Origin: Lithodes maja | Lineage: Eukaryota; Arthropoda; Malacostraca; Decapoda; Lithodidae | Reading direction: 5' to 3' | DNA: 64,000 nucleotides | Assembly (NCBI GenBank): GCA_037953745.1 | Contig: JBAKBP010007926.1 | Coordinates: forward strand, 31,421-95,420 | In this document: one piece after another, positions 21,650 to 33,169 of the stretch | How positions within the stretch are numbered: the first letter of the stretch is position 1 | Layout of the letters: each line of letters begins with the position of its first letter | Made by a program: the position numbers and the translations under genes | The notes under the pieces: generated by a model | The model's input: the letters and a program-made list of their open reading frames with translations, nothing else | Told to the model about the DNA's origin: nothing | The model's database searches: none

Positions 21650-24005
21650 CCCTAAGCTGCCTGGCCGAACAGCCCCGAGTCCCTGAGAAAGGCCATGACC
21701 ACGATCGGGCTTTCCCACAGAGCTCTCATTGAGTGTAGATTGTGTTGTTGGCGTAAGTGGTTGTGTGAAATGCAGTCTTCTATGATGTGTTTAATGGTAT
21801 GGGGTGCTGTGTTACATCCCGGGCAGGCGTCGACAACGGAGTCATCCAGTCTCTTCTGATAGCTCAAGGGAGCTGGATGGTGTCCGCATCTCAGCCTGGC
21901 CAGGTGGACTCTGTCCTCGCGAGGAAGGGAGGATTCGGAAGGATGGATTTCGGGAGGTCGTGCATGCAGCTGCGTGTTGTCTGTGAGTGATTGGATGGAT
22001 CGGTGAGAGATATGAGTATGGATGTGCTTCTGGAAGTTGGTTCAGGGTAGGCAGGGAGGGAGAGAGGACAATAATTGTGTGTGATACCGTGTGCTGGGTG
22101 TTGTTTTGATATTTCTTGGTGTCTGTGGGTGTGTTGCCATGTAGTTTAGTGGGTGGTCTTGGTTCGTGGAGGCTGCTGCCAGGAATTGAGTGCCTCTCTT
22201 GTCCAGATGGTCTTTGACTTTGAGGATTTTGGTTTCTTGATGTAGGTGATCTGTGGGTGCAGTAGCTGTGCAGCCTGTAATGATCTTCAGGGCTTTGTTT
22301 TGAATAGTCTGTAAGGTCTTATGATGTGTTTCAGCTAGGTTAGAAGCCCAGGCTGGGCTTGCATATTCCATCACTGATCTTATGTATTGTTTATATACTG
22401 TGGTGGTAGTTTCTTTGTTGTGTCCAAATTTTGTGTGAGCAAGTGACCTGAGGGCGTTAAGTCTGGGTGTCAGTTTCTTTTTAATGTTTGTGGTGTGCTG
22501 TTTGAATGTCATATGAGTATCATATGTTACTCCTAGGATTTTGGGTGTGTGTGTATGTGTTAGGGGTGTGTTGTTTATGGTGAGTTGAGGGATGTATTCG
22601 TGTTCTGTCCAACTTGTGAGCAGGGTTGCGGTGGATTTGGCTGGGGCTAGATTAAGTCTGTTTGTAGTGCACCAGCCATGTAGTGTGTTGAGATAGGGTT
22701 GAAGGAGATCTGTTGCTCTTTTTGAGTCATGGTGTGTGCATGTGAGTGTTATGTCATCTGCATAGGAGGCTAAGTTTATTTGGGGCGTATTGGGTGTAGT
22801 TATATCGTGCATGTACAGATTGAAGAGTGCGGGCGATAGGACGGATCCTTGTGGGACTCCGTTTGGAAAGTTTCTGATTTTAGATGACTGACCGGCAAAA
22901 GATACGTGTGCACATCTGCCTGCAAGGAAGTTGGCCAGCCACCTTTTTGTGTTGTTGTGCATGTTTGTGTTGTAGATTTTGTTTGTTAGGTTGTGGCGGG
23001 GGATGGCATCGAAGGCTTTACTAATGTCGAGTGTGGCTAATAGTGATCTGTGTGGTGGTCTAGCCGAGTTGATGCCGTCGAAAGCTCTTTGTGTAAGGTC
23101 TGTGAGAAGAGTGTTTGTGGAGTGCAGTGGCCTAAAGCCATGTTGTGTTGGAGCTAGGGATAGGTCAGGTGTAATTAGTTGTAATACTAGGCGTTCCATG
23201 ACTTTGGAGGGGGAGCAAAGGAGTGTGATGGGGCGGTGCGAGGAGGGTAGCGTGGGGTCTTTGTTGGGTTTGGGGAATGTGATGATGATACCATGCTTCC
23301 AAATGTCTGGTATTGTGTTGTGTGAATAGCTGTAGTTTGATATGTTAGTGAGTGCTTGTATGCCTTGTGGTCCCAGGTGTCTGAGGTGTATGTTGCTTAT
23401 GTTGTCTAGGCCACAGGCGGGTGAGTGCTTGAGATTGTTGATGATATGCTTTGTCTGGTGATTGGTGAAGGGTGTATAGTCAGGGTCTGTGGGGAATTGT
23501 CTCTTACGTCGGATGACACATCGGTCATCTTTGTGAGGTTTTAGGTGGCTGACATGTGAGAAGTAATTGATGAGAGTGTTTGCTTGTTGTTTACATGAAG
23601 GAGTAGAGTCTGTTGTTGTGATTGCAGCATGTGATTGTGTTGTGTTGCTGTTGGAAAGTGCGATGCTGTTTAGTGTTTTGTAGAGTTTTTTGGGATTTGT
23701 TTTGTGATCAAGTGTTTGTAGGAAGTTATTCCAATTTAGTTTTTGTTGTTCTTGTATTTTGTTGTTAGTTTGGGTGTTGAGTGCTTGAATTTGTTGTGTG
23801 ATGTCTTGCGTGTTGGGGTGCTGGGGAGTGTTTCAGTATGTCGCGTTGTCTGATGAGGTTTTGAATTTCTGGTGTGAAGTTGGGATTGTGTCTTTTTCTG
23901 TTACCTCTTGGAATGTGTTTCTTGTCAGCGTTTTGGATAGTTTTATTGAATATGTGTACAGCATTGTTGATGTTAGTGATGGGTGTACTGTTTAGAGTTT
24001 TATTG
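21650..24005 (-). mobile_element. Jockey/I-type LINE, 5'-truncated
   Basis: Minus-strand non-LTR retrotransposon. RT is in the frame 22042-23199 with GFRP, SKAFDAIPRH, NGVPQGSVLSPALF and YADD (about residues 20-150). Pieces upstream to 24005 are connector sequence between endonuclease and RT, in other frames. At the 3' end a short CPGC...H....C cysteine-histidine motif (21652-21867) is typical of this superfamily. The endonuclease is absent. Exact clade not settled. Confidence 0.8.
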
Positions 24006-24185
24006 GTAGATGCCTTTATCTCCAAGGGGATACCCATGAATGAATTACCCGGTACTGTACCTCCATGCTCCTCTGTCATCCGTCAACTGGTGTCCCTCCT
24101 TCCACCCAACACCACTTTCATTCATATACTTTTCTGTTCCATCCCTCCACCTCTCTTCCATTCCACCCCACCTCTCATACATATA
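24006..24185 (-). mobile_element. RTE LINE 3'-end fragment
   Basis: The sequence aligns by eye with the 3' end of the RTE element at 42150-42330, including CTCCATGC.CCTCTGTC and the C-rich CCATCC.TCCACCTC segment. It is strongly diverged and lies just upstream of exon B. Confidence 0.6.
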
Positions 24186-24210
24186 ATTACGCTGTATTCA
24201 TATATTTCAG

Positions 24211-24429
24211 CTGTTCAAGGGGTCATTCTACTACTGCGACGGTCCGAACTTGCGCGACGTGATCACCAAGGAAGACTGCGAGAAACACAAAGGTAACCTC
24301 TGGCTCAACCGCAAGTACAACTTTGACGACCTGGGCCAGGCGCTCATGGCGCTCTTCGTGTTGTCTTCCAAGGACGGCTGGGTCAACATTATGTATACTG
24401 GGCTCGATGCTGTGGGGGTCGACATGCAG
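24211..24429 (+). CDS. Ca-alpha1T: T-type calcium channel alpha-1, exon B (domain III pore loop)
   Basis: These 73 codons, phase 0 at both ends, have the acceptor TTTCAG at 24205-24210 and the donor GTCAGT at 24430. The exon encodes LFKGSFYYC after S5, an extracellular turret with two cysteines, [19 protein letters not shown] and the selectivity-filter motif SKDGWV. An aspartate at this place in domain III is the mark of T-type channels (EEDD ring); high-voltage-activated channels have glutamate. The exon therefore decides the subfamily. It ends [10 protein letters not shown]. Confidence 0.96.
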
Positions 24430-24544
24430 GTCAGTGCACTTACTTCTTTATAATATATCACTTATTCACTTATGGTTCCTTTATCTGTTCTATTTTATTC
24501 AATTTAAAAAAAAATAAACTAATTGGTTGCATTTAGCTGATCTT

Positions 24545-24920
24545 CCCACCTGACTATCTACCAAACCACTCTTGGAAAGCTGCTCCCAAGGCGACTACTT
24601 TACTTCATCTTACTTCTACTACTCATCAAGTTGATATTGGAACACATTTTAGTACCATTGTTTAAGCCACTACAACATTCTAATCTATTTTACTTTGGTT
24701 GAGTATTTTGTATCTCCCCAAATAGCCAGTGGCAACTACTTTGCTTCCTCTGATTCCTCTTACTATAGGGGTTAGTTTAGAAATTATATTATACAGCTAC
24801 TGTAAACTGGTTTACTATTATTAAAATGGATTCTTACTATCTCCCCTAACAACCAGTAGAAAACTACTCCTAGTGGAGAATGCTTTACTTTGTCTCGTTC
24901 CTACTACTGGTGGAGTTAAT
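24545..24920 (+). pseudogene. Three decayed tandem copies of the exon C acceptor and start
   Basis: Segments at about 24547-24632, 24716-24770 and 24838-24918 each resemble 25005-25085 (acceptor plus first 20 or so codons of exon C). Shared strings include GGCGACTACTTTACTT and TTCCTACTACTGGTGG. The best copy (24838) has an in-frame TAG where exon C has the glutamine codon of SQW. None keeps the rest of the exon. Confidence 0.7.
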
Positions 24921-25019
24921 ATACAAATAGAATGAGTTTATGTAGTTGTTTAGATAGCTACAGTATTTTAAACTCATCGACTGCATTTAACTGATCATGC
25001 CCAACTATCTCTCAAACAG

Positions 25020-25212
25020 CCTGTGGAAAACTACTCCCAGTGGCGACTACTTTACTTTATCTCATTCCTACTACTGGTGGGGTTCTTCGTGCTGAACATG
25101 TTCGTGGGTGTGGTGGTTGAGAACTTCCACCGGTGTCGAGAGGAGCAAGAGAAGGAGGAAAAGGCGCGGAGAGCAGCCAAGCGCGCCAAGAAACTGGAAA
25201 AGAAACGCAGAA
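25020..25212 (+). CDS. Ca-alpha1T: T-type calcium channel alpha-1, exon C (domain III S6 and linker start)
   Basis: The acceptor AACAG is at 25015-25019, the donor GTGAGT at 25213. The phase is 0 in and 1 out. It encodes [13 protein letters not shown], the S6 helix with [19 protein letters not shown], then a lysine/arginine/glutamate-rich helix. S6 lines the pore. The basic stretch begins the III-IV linker. Confidence 0.95.
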
Positions 25213-25546
25213 GTGAGTAAAGAAGTATTAAATCTAAGTGATCCTAAAGGGGGTGAGGTTTCAATCTTATGTCCTAATGGTGGTGTTGTTTATTGATTTA
25301 TATGTTTTATATGTACTGTATGGTATATACAGTATAATATGTCCTTACATTCCTATTATTTTATATAGTATTTGTGATTTATATTTGCACTTGTAGAACT
25401 TATACTTGTTCATATGATTTTCCTATTTATTCTTCTATTTTGTCATTTATATTGTAAAAGTAATTAATTTAGTGCTTATATACAATATATTATTCCATGT
25501 CTTTGTTATATCATTTAATTTATTGTTTTAGTAATTTCAATGTTGC

Positions 25547-25610
25547 CCTTTAAACTTGAGACATTGAAAGAATCTGAGAAGAGAGTGTCAAGAGATCCTG
25601 CCACAGAATA
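25547..25610 (+). pseudogene. Decayed copy of exon D
   Basis: CTTTAAACTTGAGACATTGA.AGAATC.GAGAAGAGAG and a CCTGCCACAG segment copy the start of exon D and the GATCCCGCCACAGTG part within it. About 30 bases between are missing. It lies about 150 bp upstream of exon D. Confidence 0.7.
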
Positions 25611-25712
25611 TTTAGGCCTATTTATTTTTGTATTTATATTTTATTTATATTTTATTATATATTCTTATATCATTCATTATTAGCAATTGATTTGTTGCTC
25701 TTTAATCTCGAG

Positions 25713-25850
25713 ATATTGAGAGAATCCGAGAAGAGAGCGTGAAGAGTCTGGCGGCATCTGGCATCGATCCCGCCACAGTGGACATTGACGCAGAGATAGA
25801 GAGGCGGAGACGCAAATACAAGCAATTGAAGCGATATAAACTGCAACTCA
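25713..25850 (+). CDS. Ca-alpha1T: T-type calcium channel alpha-1, exon D (III-IV linker)
   Basis: The acceptor is CTCGAG at 25707-25712 after a pyrimidine tract, the donor GTAAAA at 25851, phase 1 in and 1 out. With exon C it reads KKRRN then IERIREESVKSLAASG, and ends RRKYKQLKRYKLQL. Joining to exon E gives a lysine across the junction. Cytoplasmic linker with little conservation, so the exon rests on splice sites, phase and the KRRN match; the donor is weaker than the others. Confidence 0.8.
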
Positions 25851-26429
25851 GTAAAAATAATACGCTATTGGTCGAGTTGTGTGAAGTGATTTTAACCTTA
25901 GATTTGGGTTTGGAAAATGATACCTAAAGTTTATTAATACTGTAGTGTGATTTGTAAGGGTTTTGGGAATTCTAACATTATTGATAGATTGATTGGAATT
26001 GGTAGACAAAGTGGAACTGATATTTTGTGATATATATTAACATTTTATATTTGAAGTATGTGAAGTGATTGCTAAGGTTTATTTTATGCTATAATTATAA
26101 TGGGCTTTGGAATTAATAGATTGGAATTGGAGTTTTCTTGCGTGCCTGTCATTTTCTCATAGAATTTGTGTGTGGACTCTACCCTTGTGATATGCAAATT
26201 AATATATTTATTTGTGTTACATTAAAATTCCTTCGTATTTTGTTTGGTTTGGGTTTTGTTTACTAAGTCTTTGTTTGCATGTTTGATTTACCATTGAAAT
26301 ATACTAAAATGTCTTTCCCAAGTTTGCTCTTTTTTTCACACATTATAACTTATACTCACCTTTTTAAAGTGTCTCCTCGTACCTCATTGTCGATTTATAC
26401 TGACTGATATTGCCCATTATTTTCTGGTC

Positions 26430-26720
26430 CTTTCCAAAGTGAGGTTTGGCATCCTCTACCCAACCTTAGCTGTTTTTTTATGTCTCTTTTACTGTCCTAC
26501 TTTTCCTTCTGGGAGCAGGGGGCTAGGAATCCTCCTCCCCTTGTATAATTCTCCTACACGACGAGACAGAGAAACGGGCGAGGGAACGCGAAAGTGGTCC
26601 CGGACCCTGAGAATAGGAACTTTAAATGTTGTTTCTGTTCAGGCTCTGTCTCGTGTCTGCCACCCCCAGCAATTGGGTATGTGCCTGAATATATACATAC
26701 TGTACAATATTTGACCTGTT
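26430..26720 (+). repeat. Dispersed repeat, uninterrupted copy
   Basis: A second copy, inverted, flanks the LTR element at 54676-63360 (its two halves are at 54540-54675 and 63361-63520). This copy is not interrupted and reads GAGGGAACGCGAAAGTGG across the place where the other copy carries the insertion. A diverged inverted partner of its right part lies at about 26785-26860. Confidence 0.75.
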
Positions 26721-26938
26721 AAGACTGACCTTAACCTAATCCTTCAAGTCAGCCCTATGAGAGTTCCAGATGGGAGCTCAGTGGACTGGTTAAACTAGGT
26801 ATATACTCAGGCACATATCCTGAAACAGAGCCCGAATAGGAACAACACAAAACAAAAACAAAACAAAAAACTCGCACACATATAGGTCACCGAGGATAAG
26901 ACCCAGAGACCCAGGTCTATTTTGGGGCCCCCAGCTAA

Positions 26939-27614
26939 AGCCCCTTTCACACAGTCAAGAATGCAATGCTGGCGCATCCGTGTTTGGCCTCGGTCTTGAG
27001 AAATGTGGCCCCGGCTGCATTTTTGTTACGCATGCAGCAGACAATAACCGCATACAACCTACCGAGAACTGTCCGACATCCGACCATCATAGGCATATCA
27101 CCGACCATGAACCGCCCGCAAAATATTTGAATTTAACGGTCATTTCCGGAAGCCGACCGACACCGACAAATCACGACATATTCAGACCGACAACCGACCA
27201 CAAAAGAATGACATCGACCATATGTGGCTGCGTCCCTATGCAGGCATGGTCGGGGTTATGCGGTTGTATGCGGGATGGTCGTGCTACACCCAGACTGGCA
27301 CGGTACTGTATGTTCCCGACCAGTACCGTATGTTGCAGACCGTCTTCAGACCGCATCAGCATGTTCACGACCGTGAACCGTATATTGCAGACTACCAACC
27401 ACATGCGACTGCATGCGTTGTATGCAGCCTCAAATTTTGAGCTGGCTCAACTTTTTGGGGTCCGCCTACGCATGTCCTCGGATGCAGCCTACTGCCGCCG
27501 AGTGCCGACCATCTACGACCTTCGACCGCATCTTGCAGACCACTTTCCCGACCATACCCCGCATGCGTGTTGGCCGTTATGTAGCATTGCGTTCTTGACT
27601 ATTTAAAAGGGGCT
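26939..27614. mobile_element. PIF/Harbinger-like MITE
   Basis: 676 bp with ends AGCCCCTTTCACACAGTC and, at the right end, the complement of AGCCCCTTTTAAATAGTC; the following AAGAAYGCAATGC block is also inverted. Flanked by TAA on both sides (26936-26938, 27615-27617), a Harbinger-type target. The interior is dense in CCGACC and GCATGCG-like motifs and has no transposase. Confidence 0.65.
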
Positions 27615-28228
27615 TAAGACACCCAGATCCCAGACCTCCCGGAGAGGTCCGGTCTCAGCAGGTAGACATGCAGCGGAACTTACCACTACATTGCCCGCCC
27701 ACCTTACTTCCAGACATGACCCTTCACAACATAGACCGGCTATACAGCTAATGTAATAATTCTCCCCAGAAATCTCTTGGCAAGTGGTGACAGGAGAGCC
27801 TATATATTATACTGCTTTACTGTCTTTACTTCTATAGTTCCACTCAAAAGTTGTATCACATCTTTGGAATCTCTGGGAATCTCTTTGCCTAGTGATGATA
27901 GAAACGCCTCCATATTATACTATTATCTTTACATATACTGTACAGGTATGCTCAAAATTGTATTCACATTGTGCCCATGGAAGATGAAAATTATTAAATG
28001 GCCAAAAAATCCAACTTCATGCAAATTTTCCTATACTGTATTCCTTCTACAATTCAATCCAGTCCTATTCCTCCAGTTTACCACTCTTGACAATGGTGAC
28101 AAGAACATTTCCTCTGCATAAATTGTGGAAATAGAACACACACAACCTTAGAGCAAAGCTTTACAAATGTTACCATAACACTGCCCTGTATTCCCACATT
28201 TACTTAAGGGAGCCCACCTCGCTTTTTT

Positions 28229-28795
28229 TTGTTTTCTTTCTCTCCCTCTTTCTTTGGCTTGTATCCATTTGGACCCATTCAGCCTACTGTTTTAAGACGT
28301 TTACCCCCATCCAGGTGTTAATATTTTCCTGGCGAGCAGTAGCGAGCCAGCATATATATATTTTTGTTTTGACAACAAGCTAAATTTGTAAATTTTTAAT
28401 AGAAAAATTTCTCCGGCGAAACCGGATTTCACCATACAATGTTGGCTCGCTATCTCTTGCCAGGAAGAAATCGACATCTGGATGGGGATAAACATCTTCA
28501 TAGACCACAGTAGATGTGGACTGGACACGAAAATGGAACTTTGCAGTAAGGGACCCAAAATCGGAGAACGAAACCCCAAATTCGAACCTCAAAACCTCGA
28601 AAATATCACATTTTCGCGGTTTCGAGGTTCGAAATTGGGGGTTCGTTTTCCAATTTTGGGTCCCTTACTGCAAAGTTCCATTTTCGTGTCCAGTCCAGAT
28701 CTACTGTAGTCTATGACGTCTTAAAACAGTTGGCTGAATGGATACAAGCCAGGGAAAGAGAGAAAAGGAGAGAAAGATAAACAAAATCCGGTGAC
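28229..28795. mobile_element. Multi-stem foldback element immediately before exon E
   Basis: The outer inverted arms (28229-28305 and 28700-28790) enclose a first stem (CCTGGCGAG...GAGCC near 28330-28350 paired with 28441-28463) and a second, much longer stem. The second has arms 28515-28605 and 28608-28703 that are near-perfect complements with a loop of under 15 bases. It ends 43 bp before exon E. No coding capacity. It is probably a MITE of the foldback kind. Confidence 0.75.
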
Positions 28796-28837
28796 CCCCC
28801 TCAATAAGGATATTTGCGCACCCTCTCCCCCCGCTAG

Positions 28838-28989
28838 AGATGCGTGAGCCGCCCTACTACAGTCAGTACACCAAGGCTCGGCTCTTCATCCACAACATTG
28901 TCACCAGTAAATACTTCGACCTGGCCATTGCTGCGGTCATCGGCCTCAATGTCGTCACTATGGCCATGGAGTTCTACAAAATGCCAAAG
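28838..28989 (+). CDS. Ca-alpha1T: T-type calcium channel alpha-1, exon E (linker end and domain IV S1)
   Basis: The acceptor GCTAG is at 28833-28837, the donor GTACGC at 28990, phase 1 in and 0 out. It encodes MREPPYYSQYTKARLF then HNIVTSKYFDLAIAAVIG and VVTMAMEFYKMPK, a typical Cav3 domain IV S1 with its preceding segment. Arthropod-like in the REPPYY start. Confidence 0.95.
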
Positions 28990-29028
28990 GTACGCTGTGA
29001 ATTATTTGTCTCTTTTATTATTTTTATA

Positions 29029-29667
29029 CAGTGGAGCCCCTATCTTCGCGACAGCAATCTTCGCTGTTTCAATCTTCGCGGTAGACACCAAATATTCCCA
29101 ATTTCTTTGCTGTAAATGATTCAATCTAGGCAACAAATTGAGGCGCTCTGCAGCGGTTTCAATCTTCGCGGCTAATATTTCAATCTTCGTGCCGTGTTGT
29201 CCCGCCCAGCTGAGACGTAAACATGCTGGCCAGCCAATCACAGTCCACCATTTGGGTGCCATCTTGCAACATCATCGCAAATTAGCCAATCACAGGCATC
29301 CAGTAGAATGCCACTATATTCAGCACCTGTCGTGAAGTGTTTGTTTCGTATCTCGCTAGTGGTGTAACCTTCCAACTATTATGCTGGGAGTGGCAGAGGC
29401 CTGGGGGATAACGAATGTGCAGTATACCACAAAGGCCGGGACCATCAAAAGTTGGTGGGAAACTTTACTTTATTATTATTTATAATGCATAAAATTTACT
29501 TTTTGTACAAAACAAACATGTTTTCATAGACGAAAACAGGGAAAAAGGGCAACTTTTGGAATTGGCACGGAACGGATTAAAATTGTCCTCATAAGAACAG
29601 TAGGCTACCCCGATCTTGGCGGTTTCGATCTTAGCGCAATTTCTGCGGTAAGGTGGGAGGTCCACTG
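29029..29667. mobile_element. pogo/Tigger-like MITE
   Basis: 639 bp with ends CAGTGGAGCCCCTATCTTCG and the complement of CAGTGGACCTCCCACCTTAC, flanked by TA. Interior repeats of CAATCTTCGCGG near the left end and matching TTGGCGGTTTCGATC near the right. It starts 39 bp after the exon E donor. No transposase. Confidence 0.7.
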
Positions 29668-29774
29668 TATAAGGCCCATAATTATTGTTATATGTGGTCC
29701 CTCTAGTGATTGTAATATTTTCATAGTGGCGGTCTATGTGATGTTTGTGTTTGATTATACAGTACTGTACAGTA

Positions 29775-29815
29775 ATGGTTCTAATAAAATGCCAAAGGTT
29801 TGTGATTAAGTATTG
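29775..29815 (+). pseudogene. Decayed copy of the exon E end and donor
   Basis: AAAATGCCAAAGGT (from about 29786) repeats the last bases and donor of exon E at 28978-28991, with a looser match on either side (ATGG..TTCTA before, TGTGA after). Confidence 0.5.
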
Positions 29816-30099
29816 TTACTAAATTGGTCCTTGCATGACAGTGTGGTAATCCCGACACTGACTTACGGAAGCGAAGCATGGACGTTGGTTGAGAGACTCA
29901 GACCAAGAGTGAGAGCAGTGGAAATGAATTACTTAAGGAGTGCGTGCGGAATTACATGGAGGGATAGACAGACTAATGAGGAAGTAAGAAGGAGGTGTGG
30001 TGTGGAGGTAGATGTGCTGGAAAGTGTGAAAAGGAACAACTTGAGATGGTTCGGCCATATGGAACGTATGGAAAGCGAGAGAATGACTAAGAGGGTGTA
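29815..30099 (+). mobile_element. RTE LINE 3' fragment, part 1
   Basis: Translates to SLHDSVVIPTLTYGSEAWTL and LRWFGHMERMESERMTKRV, nearly the same as the C-terminus of the RTE ORF at 42141-45152. Continues at 30762 after an inserted LINE fragment. Confidence 0.88.
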
Positions 30100-30757
30100 T
30101 TTACCTAATTGTATTTACCTAATTGTAGTTTACAGGAGTTGAGCTAAGCTCGTGTTGTCCCGTCTCTCAGTCTACTTTTTATCCAATTTTTTCTTGAAAA
30201 TATGGATGTTCCTTGCCCCTACCACCTCCTCCTCCAGCCCATTCCATTTGTCAATACATCTATAGGGGAAGCTAAACTTCCTGATATCGTTCTTGCAGGT
30301 AGGTCTTTTTACTTTGTAGCTGTGGCCTCTAGTTATTCCTGTATCCATAATTAATATATCCTCCCTATCCAGCCTCTCCAGCCCCCGGGCACATTTGTAC
30401 ATCATTATCATGTCTCCCCTCTCTCTCCTCTCTTTTAAACTCGGTAGATTTAATTTGTCTAGCCTCCCTTCATATGGCAGTTCTCTGAGACTTGGAACCA
30501 ATCTAGTGACTGCTCTCTGGATTCTTTCTAACTTGTGAATATGCTTCTTTAGATGCGGGGACCACACCACTGCTGCATACTCCAATCTTGGTCTAATCAT
30601 ACTCTTCATAATTTTCGCTACCATGGTCTCTTCCAAGTAGTTCAGAGCAACTTTCATATTCCCGGCCATTGCATACATTCCGCTAAAGAGCTTGTTAATA
30701 TGTTTCTCTGGCGACAAATTATCTTGTATAATCAACCCTAAATCTTTTTCTTTTTTC
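30100..30757 (-). mobile_element. CR1-type LINE 3' fragment inserted in RTE fragment
   Basis: Minus-strand C-terminal RT tail with RPRLEYAAVVWSPH and LERIQRAVTRLVPSLREL. Its 3' end carries tandem units of TTTACCTAATTGTA (plus-strand view), a CR1-like terminal microsatellite. Flanked by TGTA (30096-30099, 30758-30761); removing it rejoins the RTE sequence as GTGTACGAG. Confidence 0.82.
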
Positions 30758-30761
30758 TGTA

Positions 30762-30966
30762 CGAGAGCGAGGTGGAGGGACAGAGGGGGAGAGGTAGACC
30801 GAATATGAGGTGGAAGGATGGAGTGAGGAACTACATGAATGAAGGCGGTGCTGGTTGGGGGGAGGGGCGTCGACTGACTGGGGACAGAGGTGCATGGGGG
30901 CGGTTCGTTCGTGGCCACCCCTTCGGGGATCACTGCGTCAGGCAATAGATAGATAGATAGATAGAC
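30762..30966 (+). mobile_element. RTE LINE 3' fragment, part 2, with (GATA)n tail
   Basis: Continues the fragment at 29815-30099 through the stop region and 3' UTR to a short (ATAG)n tail, exactly as in the full-length copy at 42125-45334. Confidence 0.85.
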
Positions 30967-31117
30967 TAAATTGGTTTTTCTTGTATATTGATTCTAGCAT
31001 ATTGTATTCAGGTACTTTGCAAGTTTTACATTATAATTGTAGTGAATCAAATGACCAGCACTATATGACTTCTATTATAGAGCTAAGAGCTCAGTGGTTT
31101 CTTTAAAAAATATGAAA

Positions 31118-31212
31118 AATAGACACAAATCAAGAGTAAGAGGAGAGGAAATGAGTTACCGGTACTTGAGAAGTGCATGTGGAGTTACATGGAGGGATAA
31201 ACAGATGTCAAG
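31118..31212 (+). mobile_element. Diverged RTE LINE fragment
   Basis: Encodes an EMSYRYLRSACGVTWRDKQ-like segment found in the RTE C-terminal region. Confidence 0.6.
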
Positions 31213-31432
31213 GCGATGGTGGGAGGCGGACGCATTTTTTGAGGCTCCGGCATATTATCATGGGCACGATTAATTTTAACGGAATTTCGAATACATACTG
31301 AGCGAGCGAAGAGAGGAAGGACTAGTGAAGTGTTTTGAAGATAAATTGGTGTGGTGGAGGGGTAATATATATTGTGAGAGAAGTAGTGTAATCAACGGGT
31401 CAGCTGTGGAGTTGTAGTGATTGTAAACAAAC

Positions 31433-32117
31433 ATGGCGGATGGAACGACGGGAATTTTGGAGATGGAAGAAAGGTTAGGACGGTTTCGTGGGTTTAGGAG
31501 CACAGATCAGAAGGTAGAAGAGATTATTAATGTTATGAAGGATTTAGAGAAGTGGAAGGGGGACATTGGTGAGAAAATCAAGGTGTTGTGCGAACTATGT
31601 GGTGCGTCGGGTGGGGCAGGGAATAGGCTTAGTGAAGGAAGTGAATGTAGGCCTATTTCGGAAGTTAATAACAACCTAGAGATGGTACTAAAAAGGTAGA
31701 GGAATTGGGAGCAGAGAATATGGCATTAAAGGAGCAGCTGAAGGAATACGAAGAACGATTCAAGGAAGTGAAGGAGTCAACTGCATGGACGGTGGTAGGT
31801 GAACAGAAAGTTAAGGATTTGGAGGAAATTGTGAAAGAACAAAAGGAGGAAATGAACAAGACAAAAAAAAGTTTTGAGAGTGCAGTCGTAGGAGTCATGA
31901 AGAACAAGGAGAGTGTGTGAGGGAGGCCATGGACAGGGATAGAGGTGTGATCATGCATGGAGATATAGAGGCTCATATGAATGATAATGGAGTGAGAAAA
32001 GTGAGAGATATGGAGAAAGTGAAGGAGGTCATGAAAGCTGTTGATGTAGATGGATGTGGATGGGATGGGCAGGTGGAGGAAGTCAGTAGGATTGGTAGAT
32101 ATAGAAGGGGGAGATGA
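31433..32117 (+). pseudogene. LINE ORF1 (coiled-coil protein)
   Basis: Starts MADGTTGILEMEERLG and continues in several frames: 31433-31699, 31705-31920, 31917-32117. Highly charged with heptad-like EELGAENMALKEQLKEYEER, so a coiled-coil nucleic-acid chaperone type ORF1 is likely. At least two frame changes or stops. No zinc knuckle seen. Confidence 0.6.
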
Positions 32118-32516
32118 GACCTATAAGGGTACAGTTTAAAACCAGGGCAGTGGCAGAGACAGTGACATTTTAGTTGGAGACTAAACACAAATGAAGAACT
32201 GAAACATATAAGACAAAAAATAAAGGAACTACAGGAAAAGGCTGATGAGGAAAATGGAAAGTTGGGTGAGGAGGATAAGAAGTTTTTCTGGAGAGTGAGG
32301 GACGGGAAATTGAAGAAGTGGTTAAAACGAATAGAAGGGAGAAGGAGATCTGGGAGGGAAGAGAATGTGATAGAAGTTGTGGCAGAGGTGGAGAGCAGGG
32401 TGGAAGCGTCTCGGGGAGAGACAGGAGAAGAAGAAGCTGCAGACACAGTACCGGTAGTGTGAGGGGGTGGAGTAGGGCACGGACAGGAGGAGCGGGATGA
32501 TGTAGCTGCTGAAGGA

Positions 32517-32975
32517 ATGGTAGAAAGATTAAGGATTATGTTTAGCAATGTTGATGTGTTTACCCAGGACAAGAAAAGAGAACTGATATGTAGGTTGCAG
32601 GATGAAGAGGAAAAACCTGATGTCATAGCCTTACAGGAAGTAAGACCAAAAAATGCTAGAATTGAAAGGGAACTGGTGGAGTATAGTTTGGAGGGTTTTG
32701 AGTTGTATGAGAGGAATGCTATTAGAGCAGAGGTTGGAAGAGGACTGTTTATTTATGTAAGAAAAGAGCTCAAGGTAAATGAGGTGGATATGAGACAGCA
32801 GTATTGTGAGTATTTGTGTATTGAAGTAAAATGTGCAAGAGGGTCAATTCTAATTGCCTCTATACTGTATATAGAAGCCCAAATAATAGGGAAGAGGATG
32901 ATAACCTACTGAAAGAATGGAGGAAATAGATAATAGAGAGAACAAATATAAGATTTTGATTGGAGATTTAAATTT
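32517..32975 (+). pseudogene. LINE AP-endonuclease, N-terminal part
   Basis: LRIMFSNVDVFTQDK then DVIALQEVRPKN (the glutamate of the active site) and ending with IGDLNF. This is the apurinic-type endonuclease that nicks target DNA. Frame 32517-32912 ends in a stop shortly before IGDLNF. Interrupted at 32975 by another LINE. Confidence 0.75.
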
Positions 32976-33169
32976 TATTATTATTATTATTATATGAGAT
33001 GCCGAAGTCTCCAACCAGGGTGCAGAAACACCATCAAGATGAATCCACACAAAACAGCCGGAGGCACTGGAGAGAGACTACGGCAACTTAGGAAAAAATA
33101 AAAACATATACTGTACTGTATACTGCACATATACACATATTTAACACAGATAATGTAATAAAGGGGAGG

